The notes under the pieces are model-generated. The model saw only the letters and a list, made by a program, of their open reading frames with translations. It did not search any database and was not told the DNA's origin. Below, one piece after another: positions 7,012 through 12,190 of a stretch of DNA of 12,190 nucleotides. How positions within the stretch are numbered: position 1 is the stretch's first letter; the number at the start of each line of letters is the position of its first letter. Made by a program: the position numbers and the translations under genes. Origin of the DNA: JBBRCX01 sp038204465 (GTDB taxonomy: Bacteria; Planctomycetota; Phycisphaerae; Tepidisphaerales; Tepidisphaeraceae); assembly GCA_038204465.1 (NCBI GenBank), contig JBBRCX010000119.1:1-12190 (forward strand). The letters are read 5' to 3'.

Positions 7012-7509
7012 CTACCTGACGCCTGCGTCGGCGGCGTCGTCGAAATCGACCGCGAGGACGACGTTGCGGGGGATCCAGTAGGTGTGGTTTTCGCCACGGA
7101 TGACCAGCCAGTCGCCGCTGATGCGTTCGAGCGTGCCGGTCACCTGGACGGCGCGTCCCGACGGGGAGTCGACGCCAACCGCGAGCGGCGTTGCGGATGC
7201 GGCGCCCATCGCATCACGGCGCAGGTGGACGCGGCATTTGCGGCCGACCGGGGGGTCCAGCGCGTCGCGGCGCGGGTCGGCGGCGGCGAGGGTGCGGTTG
7301 CGCCCATCGCCCCGCGCATCGCGCGCGTCACCCTCCAGTTCGCGTTTTGAGAACGAATCGCTGTTGCGTCCTTCGCGCGCGTTGTATTCGTCGAAGGTGC
7401 GGCCGGTTCCCGACGTGCTCACGGGAGCGACGGGCGGGCTCTCGTGGCGACATCCGGCGACGCAGAGCAGAAAGAGCGAGAGGAAAAGGCACGTCTTCCT
7501 GGGATTCAT
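7012..7509 (-). CDS. Lipoprotein with C-terminal small beta-barrel-like domain
   Basis: Not a named family. A 165-residue predicted lipoprotein: basic N-terminus (NPRK), hydrophobic stretch (about 7-18) and lipobox VAGC with the lipid-bearing Cys20. A polar, probably disordered linker follows (21-85), rich in Ser, Arg and Asp. The C-terminal part from about 88 contains VGRKCRVHLRRDAMG (88-102), then VQVTGTLERISGDWLVI (121-137) and HTYWIPRNVVLAVDF (142-156). These are alternating strands that read like a small Sm- or SH3-like barrel, ending in a WIP-R-x-x-VL strand. Of two adjacent ATGs (7512, 7509) I chose 7509, which gives GAGG better spacing. It is likely anchored in the outer or inner membrane, facing the periplasm. 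It lies between sucC and the small membrane protein, all on one strand. The envelope role is inference. Confidence 0.75.
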   Translation of the reverse strand: MNPRKTCLFLSLFLLCVAGCRHESPPVAPVSTSGTGRTFDEYNAREGRNSDSFSKRELEGDARDARGDGRNRTLAAADPRRDALDPPVGRKCRVHLRRDAMGAASATPLAVGVDSPSGRAVQVTGTLERISGDWLVIRGENHTYWIPRNVVLAVDFDDAADAGVR

Positions 7510-7520
7510 CATGACCTCGT

Positions 7521-7539
7521 GCGACGCGTGACCCGTCGC
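7521..7539. repeat. Short inverted repeat between sucC and the lipoprotein gene
   Basis: GCGACG (7521-7526) and CGTCGC (7534-7539) form a perfect 6-bp stem with a 7-base loop in the 92-bp gap. There is no T-run after it on the minus strand, so it is not a clear terminator. It might slow transcription or lie in the leader of the lipoprotein mRNA. Confidence 0.35.
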
Positions 7540-7601
7540 GTTCAGCCCTTGGGCGCAAGCGTACCGCATGGTGGTTGAAAAGGCTGCGCCGGATCCGACG
7601 A

Positions 7602-8774
7602 TCAGGCAGCGATTGCGGCGACCACCTTTTTCGCCGCATCATCAAGGTCGGTAGCGCTGCGGAGCGTGGGAAGCTCGGACTTGGCGGCTTCGAGGATCTG
7701 CCGGGCCTTGTCGACGTTGGTGCCTTCGAGCCGCACGACGACGGGAATTTTGAAGCCGAGCTCGCGGCCGGCCTTTACCAGAGCGTCGGCGATGAGGTCG
7801 CACTTGGCGATGCCGCCGAAGATATTGACCAGGATACCCTTCACCTTTGGATCGGACAGGATGATGCGGAACGCTTCGATCGCGCCTTCAGCCGTGACCG
7901 AGCCGCCGACGTCGAGAAAGTTTGCCGGCTCGGCGCCGTGGAGCTTGATGATGTCCATGGTGGCCATCGCCAGTCCGGCGCCGTTGACGAGACAGCCGAT
8001 CGTGCCGTCGAGAGCGATGTAATTGAGGTTGGCCTTGTGGGCCCGCACATCCAGCGGGCGCTCCTGGGTTTCGTCGGCCATGTCGGCGATGGCGTTGTGG
8101 CGAAACAGGGCGTTGTCATCGAAGTTGATCTTTGCGTCGATGGCAAGAAGCCGGCCGTCCTTCGTCACCACCAGCGGGTTGATCTCGGCGAGCGAGGCGT
8201 CGGTCTGCTGAAAGGCCTTCGCCAGCGCGATCATGAGCTTCGCAGCTTCGGCGGCCAGCTTGTCTTTGAAGCCCAACTGGTAGGCGAGCTCGCGCGCCTG
8301 AAACGGCTGCAGACCGAGGAGCGGATGCAGCGGCTCCTTGAGGACTTTCTCCGGGGACTTCTTCGCGACTTCCTCAATCTCGACGCCGCCCTCGGCCGAC
8401 GCGATCATGGTGGCGGTGTTGCGTGCGCGATCCACGGTGATGGCGAGGTAATACTCCTTTGCGATGTCGACACCTGGCGCAACCAACAGGACCGAGACGG
8501 GCACGCCCTCGGGACCGGTCTGGTTGCTGACCATTCGGTGGGTGAGCATGAACTGTGCGGCCGCCCGCGCTTCCTCGGACGACTTGACGAGCTTCACGAA
8601 CCCAGCCTTCCCGCGACCTCCGGCATAGACCTGCGCCTTCACCACGCACATGGGAGCGTTGAGCTTGTTGAACGCATCGGCGGCCCCGTCGGGCGTACGG
8701 ACCACCTCGGCAGGCGGGACCGGGACGCCCGCATCGCTCAACAAGCGCCGGGCCTGATATTCGTGAATCTTCAT
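7602..8774 (-). CDS. sucC: Succinyl-CoA synthetase (succinate-CoA ligase) beta subunit
   Basis: The beta subunit binds nucleotide and succinate and, with the alpha subunit SucD, converts succinyl-CoA to succinate with ATP (or GTP) formation in the TCA cycle. At 390 residues it has the normal length (E. coli 388). Seen: MKIHEYQAR at the start; ATP-grasp segment KAQVYAGGRGK (46-56); ASAEGGVEIEEVA (125-137); EINPLVVT (197-204) with the metal-binding Glu and Asn; NGAGLAMATMD (264-274); NFLDVGG (285-291); NIFGGIAKCD (317-326); and RLEGTN (348-353). The start at 8774 fits the family N-terminus; a longer frame to 8819 does not. No Shine-Dalgarno precedes it, but a possible -10 lies so close that the mRNA could be leaderless. 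Unusually, sucD does not follow; a lipoprotein gene does. Confidence 0.96.
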   Translation of the reverse strand: MKIHEYQARRLLSDAGVPVPPAEVVRTPDGAADAFNKLNAPMCVVKAQVYAGGRGKAGFVKLVKSSEEARAAAQFMLTHRMVSNQTGPEGVPVSVLLVAPGVDIAKEYYLAITVDRARNTATMIASAEGGVEIEEVAKKSPEKVLKEPLHPLLGLQPFQARELAYQLGFKDKLAAEAAKLMIALAKAFQQTDASLAEINPLVVTKDGRLLAIDAKINFDDNALFRHNAIADMADETQERPLDVRAHKANLNYIALDGTIGCLVNGAGLAMATMDIIKLHGAEPANFLDVGGSVTAEGAIEAFRIILSDPKVKGILVNIFGGIAKCDLIADALVKAGRELGFKIPVVVRLEGTNVDKARQILEAAKSELPTLRSATDLDDAAKKVVAAIAA

Positions 8775-8782
8775 TGAGCGGA

Positions 8783-8810
8783 AGTGTAAGCGCGTGCGGG
8801 CGAAGAACAA
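8783..8810 (-). promoter_or_regulatory. Possible promoter of sucC placed for a leaderless transcript
   Basis: The minus strand carries TTGTTC (8810-8805), a 16-bp spacer, and TACACT (8788-8783), 8 bp before the sucC ATG. Transcription would start at or next to the A of ATG. Matches to the sigma-70 consensus are partial (3 of 6 and 4 of 6), so this is tentative. Confidence 0.3.
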
Positions 8811-8879
8811 ACCGGCCAAAGCGCGAGCGCGAGAGCAACGGCTTCGTGATGATCTTTGAAGCGATTTCAGTCAGATGAC

Positions 8880-9671
8880 TCAGGCGGTTGCAGCGCGATA
8901 GATGACCGGGGAACGCCAGGGATCGCTGACGTCGGTGTAGGGGTGGGTCGAACCGGGGGCGGGGCGGGAATTCTCCGTGCGGAGGTGGATGGCGAAACTC
9001 TTGCGCGGCAACGCTGCGAAATTCGGGCCGCTGCCGTGAACGGTGAAACGGTGGTGAAGGCTTGCGCCGCCGGGCGGCAACACTGCGGGGACTTCCTCCC
9101 AGGGACCGGCATGCCGCTCGAGGACCTGCTGCTTGAGCGCATCGAGGTTGCCGCTGAAAAAGTCACCGGCGTTGAGCAGCCCCCAGGTGTGGGAGGCGCG
9201 GACGAATCGCATGGGGCCGGCGTCGGGCGTGACGTCGCTGACGGCGACCCAGGCGGTGAAGACCTCGCCTTCCCACCAGGTTCGCCAGTATTCCTGGTCC
9301 TGGTGCCAGCCGACGTTGCTGAGCGGGCTGTCGCCGCGAGGCTTGATGAGCAATTGCGTAGCCCACACCTGCACGAGCTTTGCGCCGGTCACCTGCGCGG
9401 CCCATTGGCCGATCGCGGGATCGCTGACCAATTCGTGAAGCGTGCGATCTGAGATGTGCGCGTCATCAATCTTTTTTAGTTTCTGCTCATCACCGGGGCC
9501 ATAAGCGTTGCCGTAAGGCGGAGGGGCGACTTCGTACTTTCCGGCGACCACAGCGTCCATGTGTTCGCTCGCCCGATCGATCAGGTCGCGCGGGAGCAGT
9601 CGCGGCGTCATCACGAAACCGTCGCGCTCGAATGCCGCGGTCATGGAGTCCTGTTGTGCCGAATGCATCAT
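8880..9671 (-). CDS. Phytanoyl-CoA dioxygenase (PhyH) family protein
   Basis: A 263-residue cytoplasmic member of the Fe(II)/2-oxoglutarate dioxygenases of the PhyH group, which hydroxylate or otherwise oxidise small organic molecules. Seen: the ERDGFVM entry (15-21); the metal pair His123-x-Asp125 in GWHQDQEYW; a core AWVAVSDVTPDAGPMRFVRASH (140-161); the distal metal His212 in HHRFTVHGSGPN (206-217); and Arg231 in FAIHLR, expected to bind 2-oxoglutarate. All facial-triad residues are present, so it is probably active. The substrate is not predictable. The start is uncertain: ATG 9671 is used, but ATG 9644 has AGGA 4 bp upstream and begins closer to the family N-terminus; a TTG at 9683 is less likely. 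The gene lies 68 bp after the ABC ATPase and 105 bp before sucC. Confidence 0.9.
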   Translation of the reverse strand: MMHSAQQDSMTAAFERDGFVMTPRLLPRDLIDRASEHMDAVVAGKYEVAPPPYGNAYGPGDEQKLKKIDDAHISDRTLHELVSDPAIGQWAAQVTGAKLVQVWATQLLIKPRGDSPLSNVGWHQDQEYWRTWWEGEVFTAWVAVSDVTPDAGPMRFVRASHTWGLLNAGDFFSGNLDALKQQVLERHAGPWEEVPAVLPPGGASLHHRFTVHGSGPNFAALPRKSFAIHLRTENSRPAPGSTHPYTDVSDPWRSPVIYRAATA

Positions 9672-9739
9672 GAGGGTGCTCAAGGTGGATAATAACCGAC
9701 AGAGTCCTTGTGGCTGACCTGAACCACTGCCGACCTGGA

Positions 9740-10528
9740 CTAGAGTTTCGGCAGGACCACAGGGGCCTTGCCGGGCGGTCGCTCGACGCGCTCCATGGGG
9801 AGGCCATAGACGCGGGCGAGCAGGTCGGGGTCGAGCACCTGCTCGGGCGTTCCGGTTGCGATGGAGCTGCCCTCATGGAGGAGGATCAGCCGATCGCTGA
9901 GCGCGGCGGCGATATTCAGATCGTGGGAAGCCAGCAGAACGCCGACGCCCCGCCCGCTCGCGAGCCGGCGGAGCAATTGCAGCAGTTCGACCTGGTGGCG
10001 CAGATCGAGGAAGGTGTTGGGTTCATCGAGAAGCATCGCTTTGGGCTCCTGCACGAGACAGCGGCCGACAAAGACGCGCTGGCGCTGTCCTCCGGAAAGC
10101 GCGTCCATGCGTCGATTGAGCAGATCAGGGAGGTCGAGCAGAGAGGCGACCTCGCGCACGACCTGGAGATCGCGCGGCGACTCGATGCCAAAAGCGCCCC
10201 AGTAGGGAGTGCGTCCAAGGCGGAGCAGGTCGGCAACGCGCTGCTCAGGATCGTAAGCGGGCGCCTGTGGCAGATACGCGACGACCCGGGCCAGGTCGCG
10301 CCTGCGCCACGTGGCAATCGGGCGCTCGTTCCAGGCGATGTGGCCGGCGCCGGACAGCTGGCCAAGGAGCATGCGGATCAGGGTGCTCTTGCCGCTGCCG
10401 TTGGGCCCGAGCAACGCGACGACCTCGCCGGCTGAGAGCGAAAGTGTGACTCCTCGCAGCACAGGGCAATCGGTGTATGCGAAATTGAGGTCCGTGGCCT
10501 GGAGCAGAGCGGTCATTGGAGATTGCAT
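9740..10528 (-). CDS. ABC transporter ATP-binding protein, FecE/BtuD (iron-siderophore/cobalamin) type
   Basis: A 262-residue ATPase of the family that powers import of ferric siderophores, haem or vitamin B12. Seen: Walker A GPNGSGKST (41-49), Q-loop Gln88 in YLPQAP, LLRLGRTPYWGAFG (101-114, a stretch typical of FecE/BtuD-like ATPases), signature LSGGQ (144-148), Walker B AMLLDE (164-169) and the switch His202 in ASHD. All catalytic elements are intact. The permease and binding-protein genes that normally accompany it are not in this window: upstream is the divergent Rieske gene and downstream the PhyH gene. It is thus an orphan here and may serve a transporter encoded elsewhere. ATG 10528 is used; ATG 10516 is an equally possible start, and neither has a clear Shine-Dalgarno. 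The substrate class is inferred only from family resemblance. Confidence 0.93.
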   Translation of the reverse strand: MQSPMTALLQATDLNFAYTDCPVLRGVTLSLSAGEVVALLGPNGSGKSTLIRMLLGQLSGAGHIAWNERPIATWRRRDLARVVAYLPQAPAYDPEQRVADLLRLGRTPYWGAFGIESPRDLQVVREVASLLDLPDLLNRRMDALSGGQRQRVFVGRCLVQEPKAMLLDEPNTFLDLRHQVELLQLLRRLASGRGVGVLLASHDLNIAAALSDRLILLHEGSSIATGTPEQVLDPDLLARVYGLPMERVERPPGKAPVVLPKL

Positions 10529-10602
10529 TAGTTACGTGGATGCGGCGAAGGAAGCGTACATTGTGGGGATCGTGAGGTCGGAGTCGAGCCAGGAGCAGCG
10601 AG

Positions 10603-11088
10603 ATGGAATTGAATCGCAGAGAGCTGGTCATCAGCACACTCGGCGCGGCAACGGCCTGCGCGTGCGCCGCGGGGTGTTCCGCATCGAGGGTCGGAGCGAC
10701 TCCGACGATGCGTTCAGGAAAGCAGCTCGACGTTGGAGCGGTGTCGGATTTCACACAGGGAGTGGACGACCGGTTCGCGCGTACCGAGAGGGTAGTTCTG
10801 GTGCGCGAGGGTGAAAAGCTCTTCGCGATGTCGGCGATATGCACGCACAAAGCCTGCATCCTCAAGAAGAGGACAGAGGCTGAGTTGAAGTGCCCCTGTC
10901 ACGGCAGCCATTTCTCGCTCGAGGGAAAGCCGCTGGGTGGGCCGGCGACCGGCACTCTCCCCCGCTTCGCAATCCGCCTGAACGAGGCGGGCCACGTCAT
11001 CGTCGACACATCAGAAAAGTTTGCGGTCAATCAGAGCGCGGATCCGAGGACGTTTATCATGCTGGGCGCCGCTGAAAGAGCTGAATGA
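10603..11088 (+). CDS. Exported Rieske [2Fe-2S] protein, likely Tat substrate or lipoprotein
   Basis: A 161-residue Rieske protein that passes electrons through a 2Fe-2S cluster. Seen: box 1 CTHKAC (Cys80, His82, Cys85) and box 2 CPCHGS (Cys97, Cys99, His100). Cys80/His82/Cys97/His100 bind the cluster, and Cys85-Cys99 can form the stabilising disulfide of the cytochrome bc1-type class. GPATGTLPRFAI (113-124), the usual Pro-loop region, follows. The N-terminus has twin arginines (5-6, NRRELVIS) then a hydrophobic, Ala-rich segment ending AAGC (22-25). This suggests Tat export and perhaps lipidation at Cys25. The ATG at 10603 has AGGAG 7 bp upstream. It is divergent from the ABC ATPase (74-bp gap). 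No cytochrome b gene is adjacent, so its redox partner is unknown. Confidence 0.92.
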   Translation: MELNRRELVISTLGAATACACAAGCSASRVGATPTMRSGKQLDVGAVSDFTQGVDDRFARTERVVLVREGEKLFAMSAICTHKACILKKRTEAELKCPCHGSHFSLEGKPLGGPATGTLPRFAIRLNEAGHVIVDTSEKFAVNQSADPRTFIMLGAAERAE

Positions 11089-11115
11089 AGGGGGATGCGC
11101 AGGCGCAGAGACAAG

Positions 11116-11145
11116 GGCGGCCGGGCGAAGTTATGCCCGGCCGCC
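11116..11145. terminator. Strong hairpin between convergent genes (bidirectional terminator)
   Basis: GGCGGCCGGGC (11116-11126) and GCCCGGCCGCC (11135-11145) form a perfect 11-bp stem with an 8-base loop (GAAGTTAT). It sits between the Rieske stop (11088) and the stop of the PepSY-like gene (11170), where a terminator for both strands is expected. Neither side has a clear T-run, so stopping may need other factors. Confidence 0.7.
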
Positions 11146-11169
11146 AAACTGCGAACAGGCTGCGCGGGC

Positions 11170-11757
11170 TTACTTGTGATCTCGGTCTCGATCGTCCTTG
11201 CGATCTTTTTCGGTGGCGGCGTTAAGCTGGTCCTTGTCAATGACCTTGCCTTTTTCGTTGACGGTGAGGCGCATGTGCCTGCCGCTGGGCGTGGTGTATT
11301 CGGCGCCGTAGGCATCCTTGCCCTCGTCAGTCGTCTTGAAGTAGCTGACGTCCTTGCTCCCCTCGGCATGCTTCTTCAGGGAGCGGCGTGCTTCTTTGGG
11401 GATGTTGTCGAGATCAACTTTCTCGCGGCGCGGCTCGGCTGGGGTAGCGCTCCCGGTGTTGCCAGGTCCGCTGACGTGGCGCTTGCGGACGATGTGCCCG
11501 TCTTCTTCCTCGACCAGATCCCAGCGATTCCCGCCGCCGGTGGTGAAGATTGTTTCGTAGAGGGTCTTGCCGTCTTCCTTGAGACGGTAGTATTCGATGT
11601 CGTGGCAGCCGGCGGTCTGGTCCTCGAGTGACTCCTTTACTCCCTTGGGGAACTTATCGAGAGTGGTCTTTTCCCGATCGTCGGCGTGGCTGAGGGAAGC
11701 GGTTGCAAGCAGAGCGACCGTTGCGCTGAGCAGTGAAACGAGAAACTGTTTCTTCAT
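11170..11757 (-). CDS. Secreted two-repeat PepSY-like protein
   Basis: A 195-residue exported protein. Seen: a Sec signal peptide (KKQF, hydrophobic 5-22, likely cut after SLSHA at 25), then two copies of a domain of about 60 residues. Copy 1 (29-92) and copy 2 (112-176) share the order Leu-Asp-x-(Phe/Ile)-Pro, a Lys/Arg-rich helix ending in SL, (H/K)D(I/V)-Y(Y/F), DGK-like turn, a TT-G strand, and a final V-x-x-x-G strand. Pro-Lys plus YY/F and the repeated small alpha-beta pattern resemble PepSY-like (DUF2874-type) periplasmic domains. A linker rich in Pro/Ser/Gly (96-111) joins them, and the tail is highly charged (EKDRKDDRDRDHK). ATG 11757 has AAGGAG 7 bp upstream; a longer frame is not supported. 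Function is unknown; periplasmic binding or inhibition is a guess. Confidence 0.8.
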   Translation of the reverse strand: MKKQFLVSLLSATVALLATASLSHADDREKTTLDKFPKGVKESLEDQTAGCHDIEYYRLKEDGKTLYETIFTTGGGNRWDLVEEEDGHIVRKRHVSGPGNTGSATPAEPRREKVDLDNIPKEARRSLKKHAEGSKDVSYFKTTDEGKDAYGAEYTTPSGRHMRLTVNEKGKVIDKDQLNAATEKDRKDDRDRDHK

Positions 11758-12010
11758 GATTAAACTCCTTCTGCAAGATGCAGAGATGACGAAAACGTTA
11801 TGGCCGGTGGCGGCGACACTCGCCTCCGCCGGACAGGTCTTACTGGAACGACATTCGAAACCGAATCTGGTTAGCAACTGACGGGCCGCCGGTGGCTGGA
11901 ATGCGGGCATGCAGCCGGTAGGATGCGTCGCGCACCACTTTGACGCATGAGCCCGGCGAAATGGCATTGTGGCCAGGCGGGCGTCAGCGGCGGGACAGCA
12001 GGAGGCGGGT
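11758..12010. other. Divergent intergenic region, 253 bp
   Basis: The longest gap in the window, lying between the PepSY-like gene (left, minus) and the GalU-like gene (right, plus), so both promoters should be here. On the plus strand TTGACG (11940-11945) is a good -35 match, but the best -10 (CATTGT, 11965-11970) is 19 bp away and poor. A small inverted repeat ATTCG-AAAC-CGAAT (11853-11866) could be an operator half-site pair. No small gene or RNA gene is evident. Confidence 0.35.
11765..11770 (-). promoter_or_regulatory. Shine-Dalgarno of the PepSY-like gene
   Basis: AAGGAG on the minus strand, 7 bp before ATG 11757. Together with the signal peptide it fixes this start against the much longer open frame that extends to the window edge. 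Confidence 0.8.
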
Positions 12011-12190
12011 ATGGCAAAAGTTCGGAAGGCAGTCATTACGGCCGCCGGCAGGGGCACGCGGCAGTACCCGGCGTCGGTGGCCGTGCAGAAGGAGATGTTT
12101 CCGCTGGTTGACCGCGACGGGCTGACCAAACCGGTGATCCAGATCATCGGCGAGGAATGCATTGACTCAGGGATCGAGCAGATCTGCATC
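12011..12190 (+). CDS. galU: GalU-like UTP-glucose-1-phosphate uridylyltransferase, N-terminal part, cut by window edge
   Basis: The 60 visible residues are the start of a sugar-phosphate nucleotidyltransferase that makes UDP-glucose or a related sugar nucleotide for cell-surface polysaccharides. Seen: KAVITAAGRGTRQYPAS (6-22), the nucleotide-binding G-x-G-T-R-x-x-P loop; QKEMFPLVD (26-34), containing the invariant Lys-Glu; and KPVIQIIGEEC (40-50) followed by SGIEQICI, which match the order of E. coli GalU (KEMLPLVDKP, then NECIAAGI). A short insert (RDGLT, 35-39) stands where E. coli GalU goes directly to KPLIQ, so another sugar specificity is possible. ATG 12011 has GGAGG (12001-12005) 5 bp upstream. 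The rest lies beyond the window. Confidence 0.8.
   Translation, partial: MAKVRKAVITAAGRGTRQYPASVAVQKEMFPLVDRDGLTKPVIQIIGEECIDSGIEQICI

Noticed and set aside
6936..7097. N-terminal extension of the 87-residue membrane protein
   Set aside because: It would overlap the lipoprotein gene in another frame. GGAGG and the hydrophobic helix support ATG 6935.
7575..8777. A 400-residue open frame on the plus strand, opposite sucC
   Set aside because: Shadow of sucC; the complement of its regular codon use leaves the opposite frame open.
11940..11970. TTGACG...CATTGT as a promoter for the GalU-like gene
   Set aside because: The -35 is good, but the -10 is poor and the 19-bp spacing is long, so it is mentioned only in the gap entry.
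11758..12189. N-terminal extension of the PepSY-like frame to the right edge
   Set aside because: The frame stays open by chance through the promoter region and the GalU-like gene. The signal peptide and AAGGAG fix the start at 11757.
1..12190. Mobile elements, CRISPR arrays, tRNA genes or defence systems
   Set aside because: No transposase or integrase motif, no spaced direct repeats and no tRNA-like fold was seen anywhere in the window.

Overview
This 12.2 kb window comes from a GC-rich bacterial chromosome. Gene content fits an environmental, aerobic heterotroph: an ActP/DUF485 acetate-type transporter pair, oxidative pentose phosphate enzymes, a succinyl-CoA ligase subunit, a Rieske protein, and small secreted or lipid-anchored proteins. 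Planctomycetota (Phycisphaerae-like) is my best guess, but this is an impression of overall style and not a proof. No tRNA, rRNA, CRISPR array, insertion sequence or phage gene is visible, and nothing points clearly to recent transfer.

Layout. From position 10528 down to the left edge every gene lies on the minus strand. In transcription order these are: a FecE/BtuD-type ABC ATPase; a phytanoyl-CoA dioxygenase-family protein; sucC; a 165-residue lipoprotein; an 87-residue single-helix membrane protein; gnd (short type); zwf; an NTF2/SnoaL-like protein; two tandem ATP-grasp-like paralogues; a DUF485 protein; and an ActP-type symporter that runs off the left edge. To the right, a Rieske [2Fe-2S] protein is on the plus strand, divergent from the ABC ATPase. 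It converges on a secreted two-repeat PepSY-like protein, with a strong 11-bp-stem hairpin between them. A GalU-like nucleotidyltransferase starts at 12011 and runs off the right edge.

Functional groups. gnd and zwf supply the two dehydrogenase steps of the oxidative pentose phosphate pathway, though no lactonase gene lies between or beside them. DUF485 and ActP overlap by 4 bp and look translationally coupled. sucC gives half of succinyl-CoA synthetase, without sucD next to it. The least explained unit is the tightly packed trio at 1011-3706: one NTF2-like gene, then two ATP-grasp-like genes of almost equal length (362 and 363 residues) that are about 65% identical over their first 130 residues. 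This looks like a duplicated ligase of unknown substrate and is the best candidate for something undescribed.

Several starts were moved inward from the longest possible frame, because Shine-Dalgarno sequences, lipoboxes, family N-termini or the paralogue alignment support an internal ATG. Non-coding gaps are short, the longest being 253 bp (11758-12010). Long plus-strand reading frames opposite zwf, gnd and sucC are shadows of these GC-rich genes.
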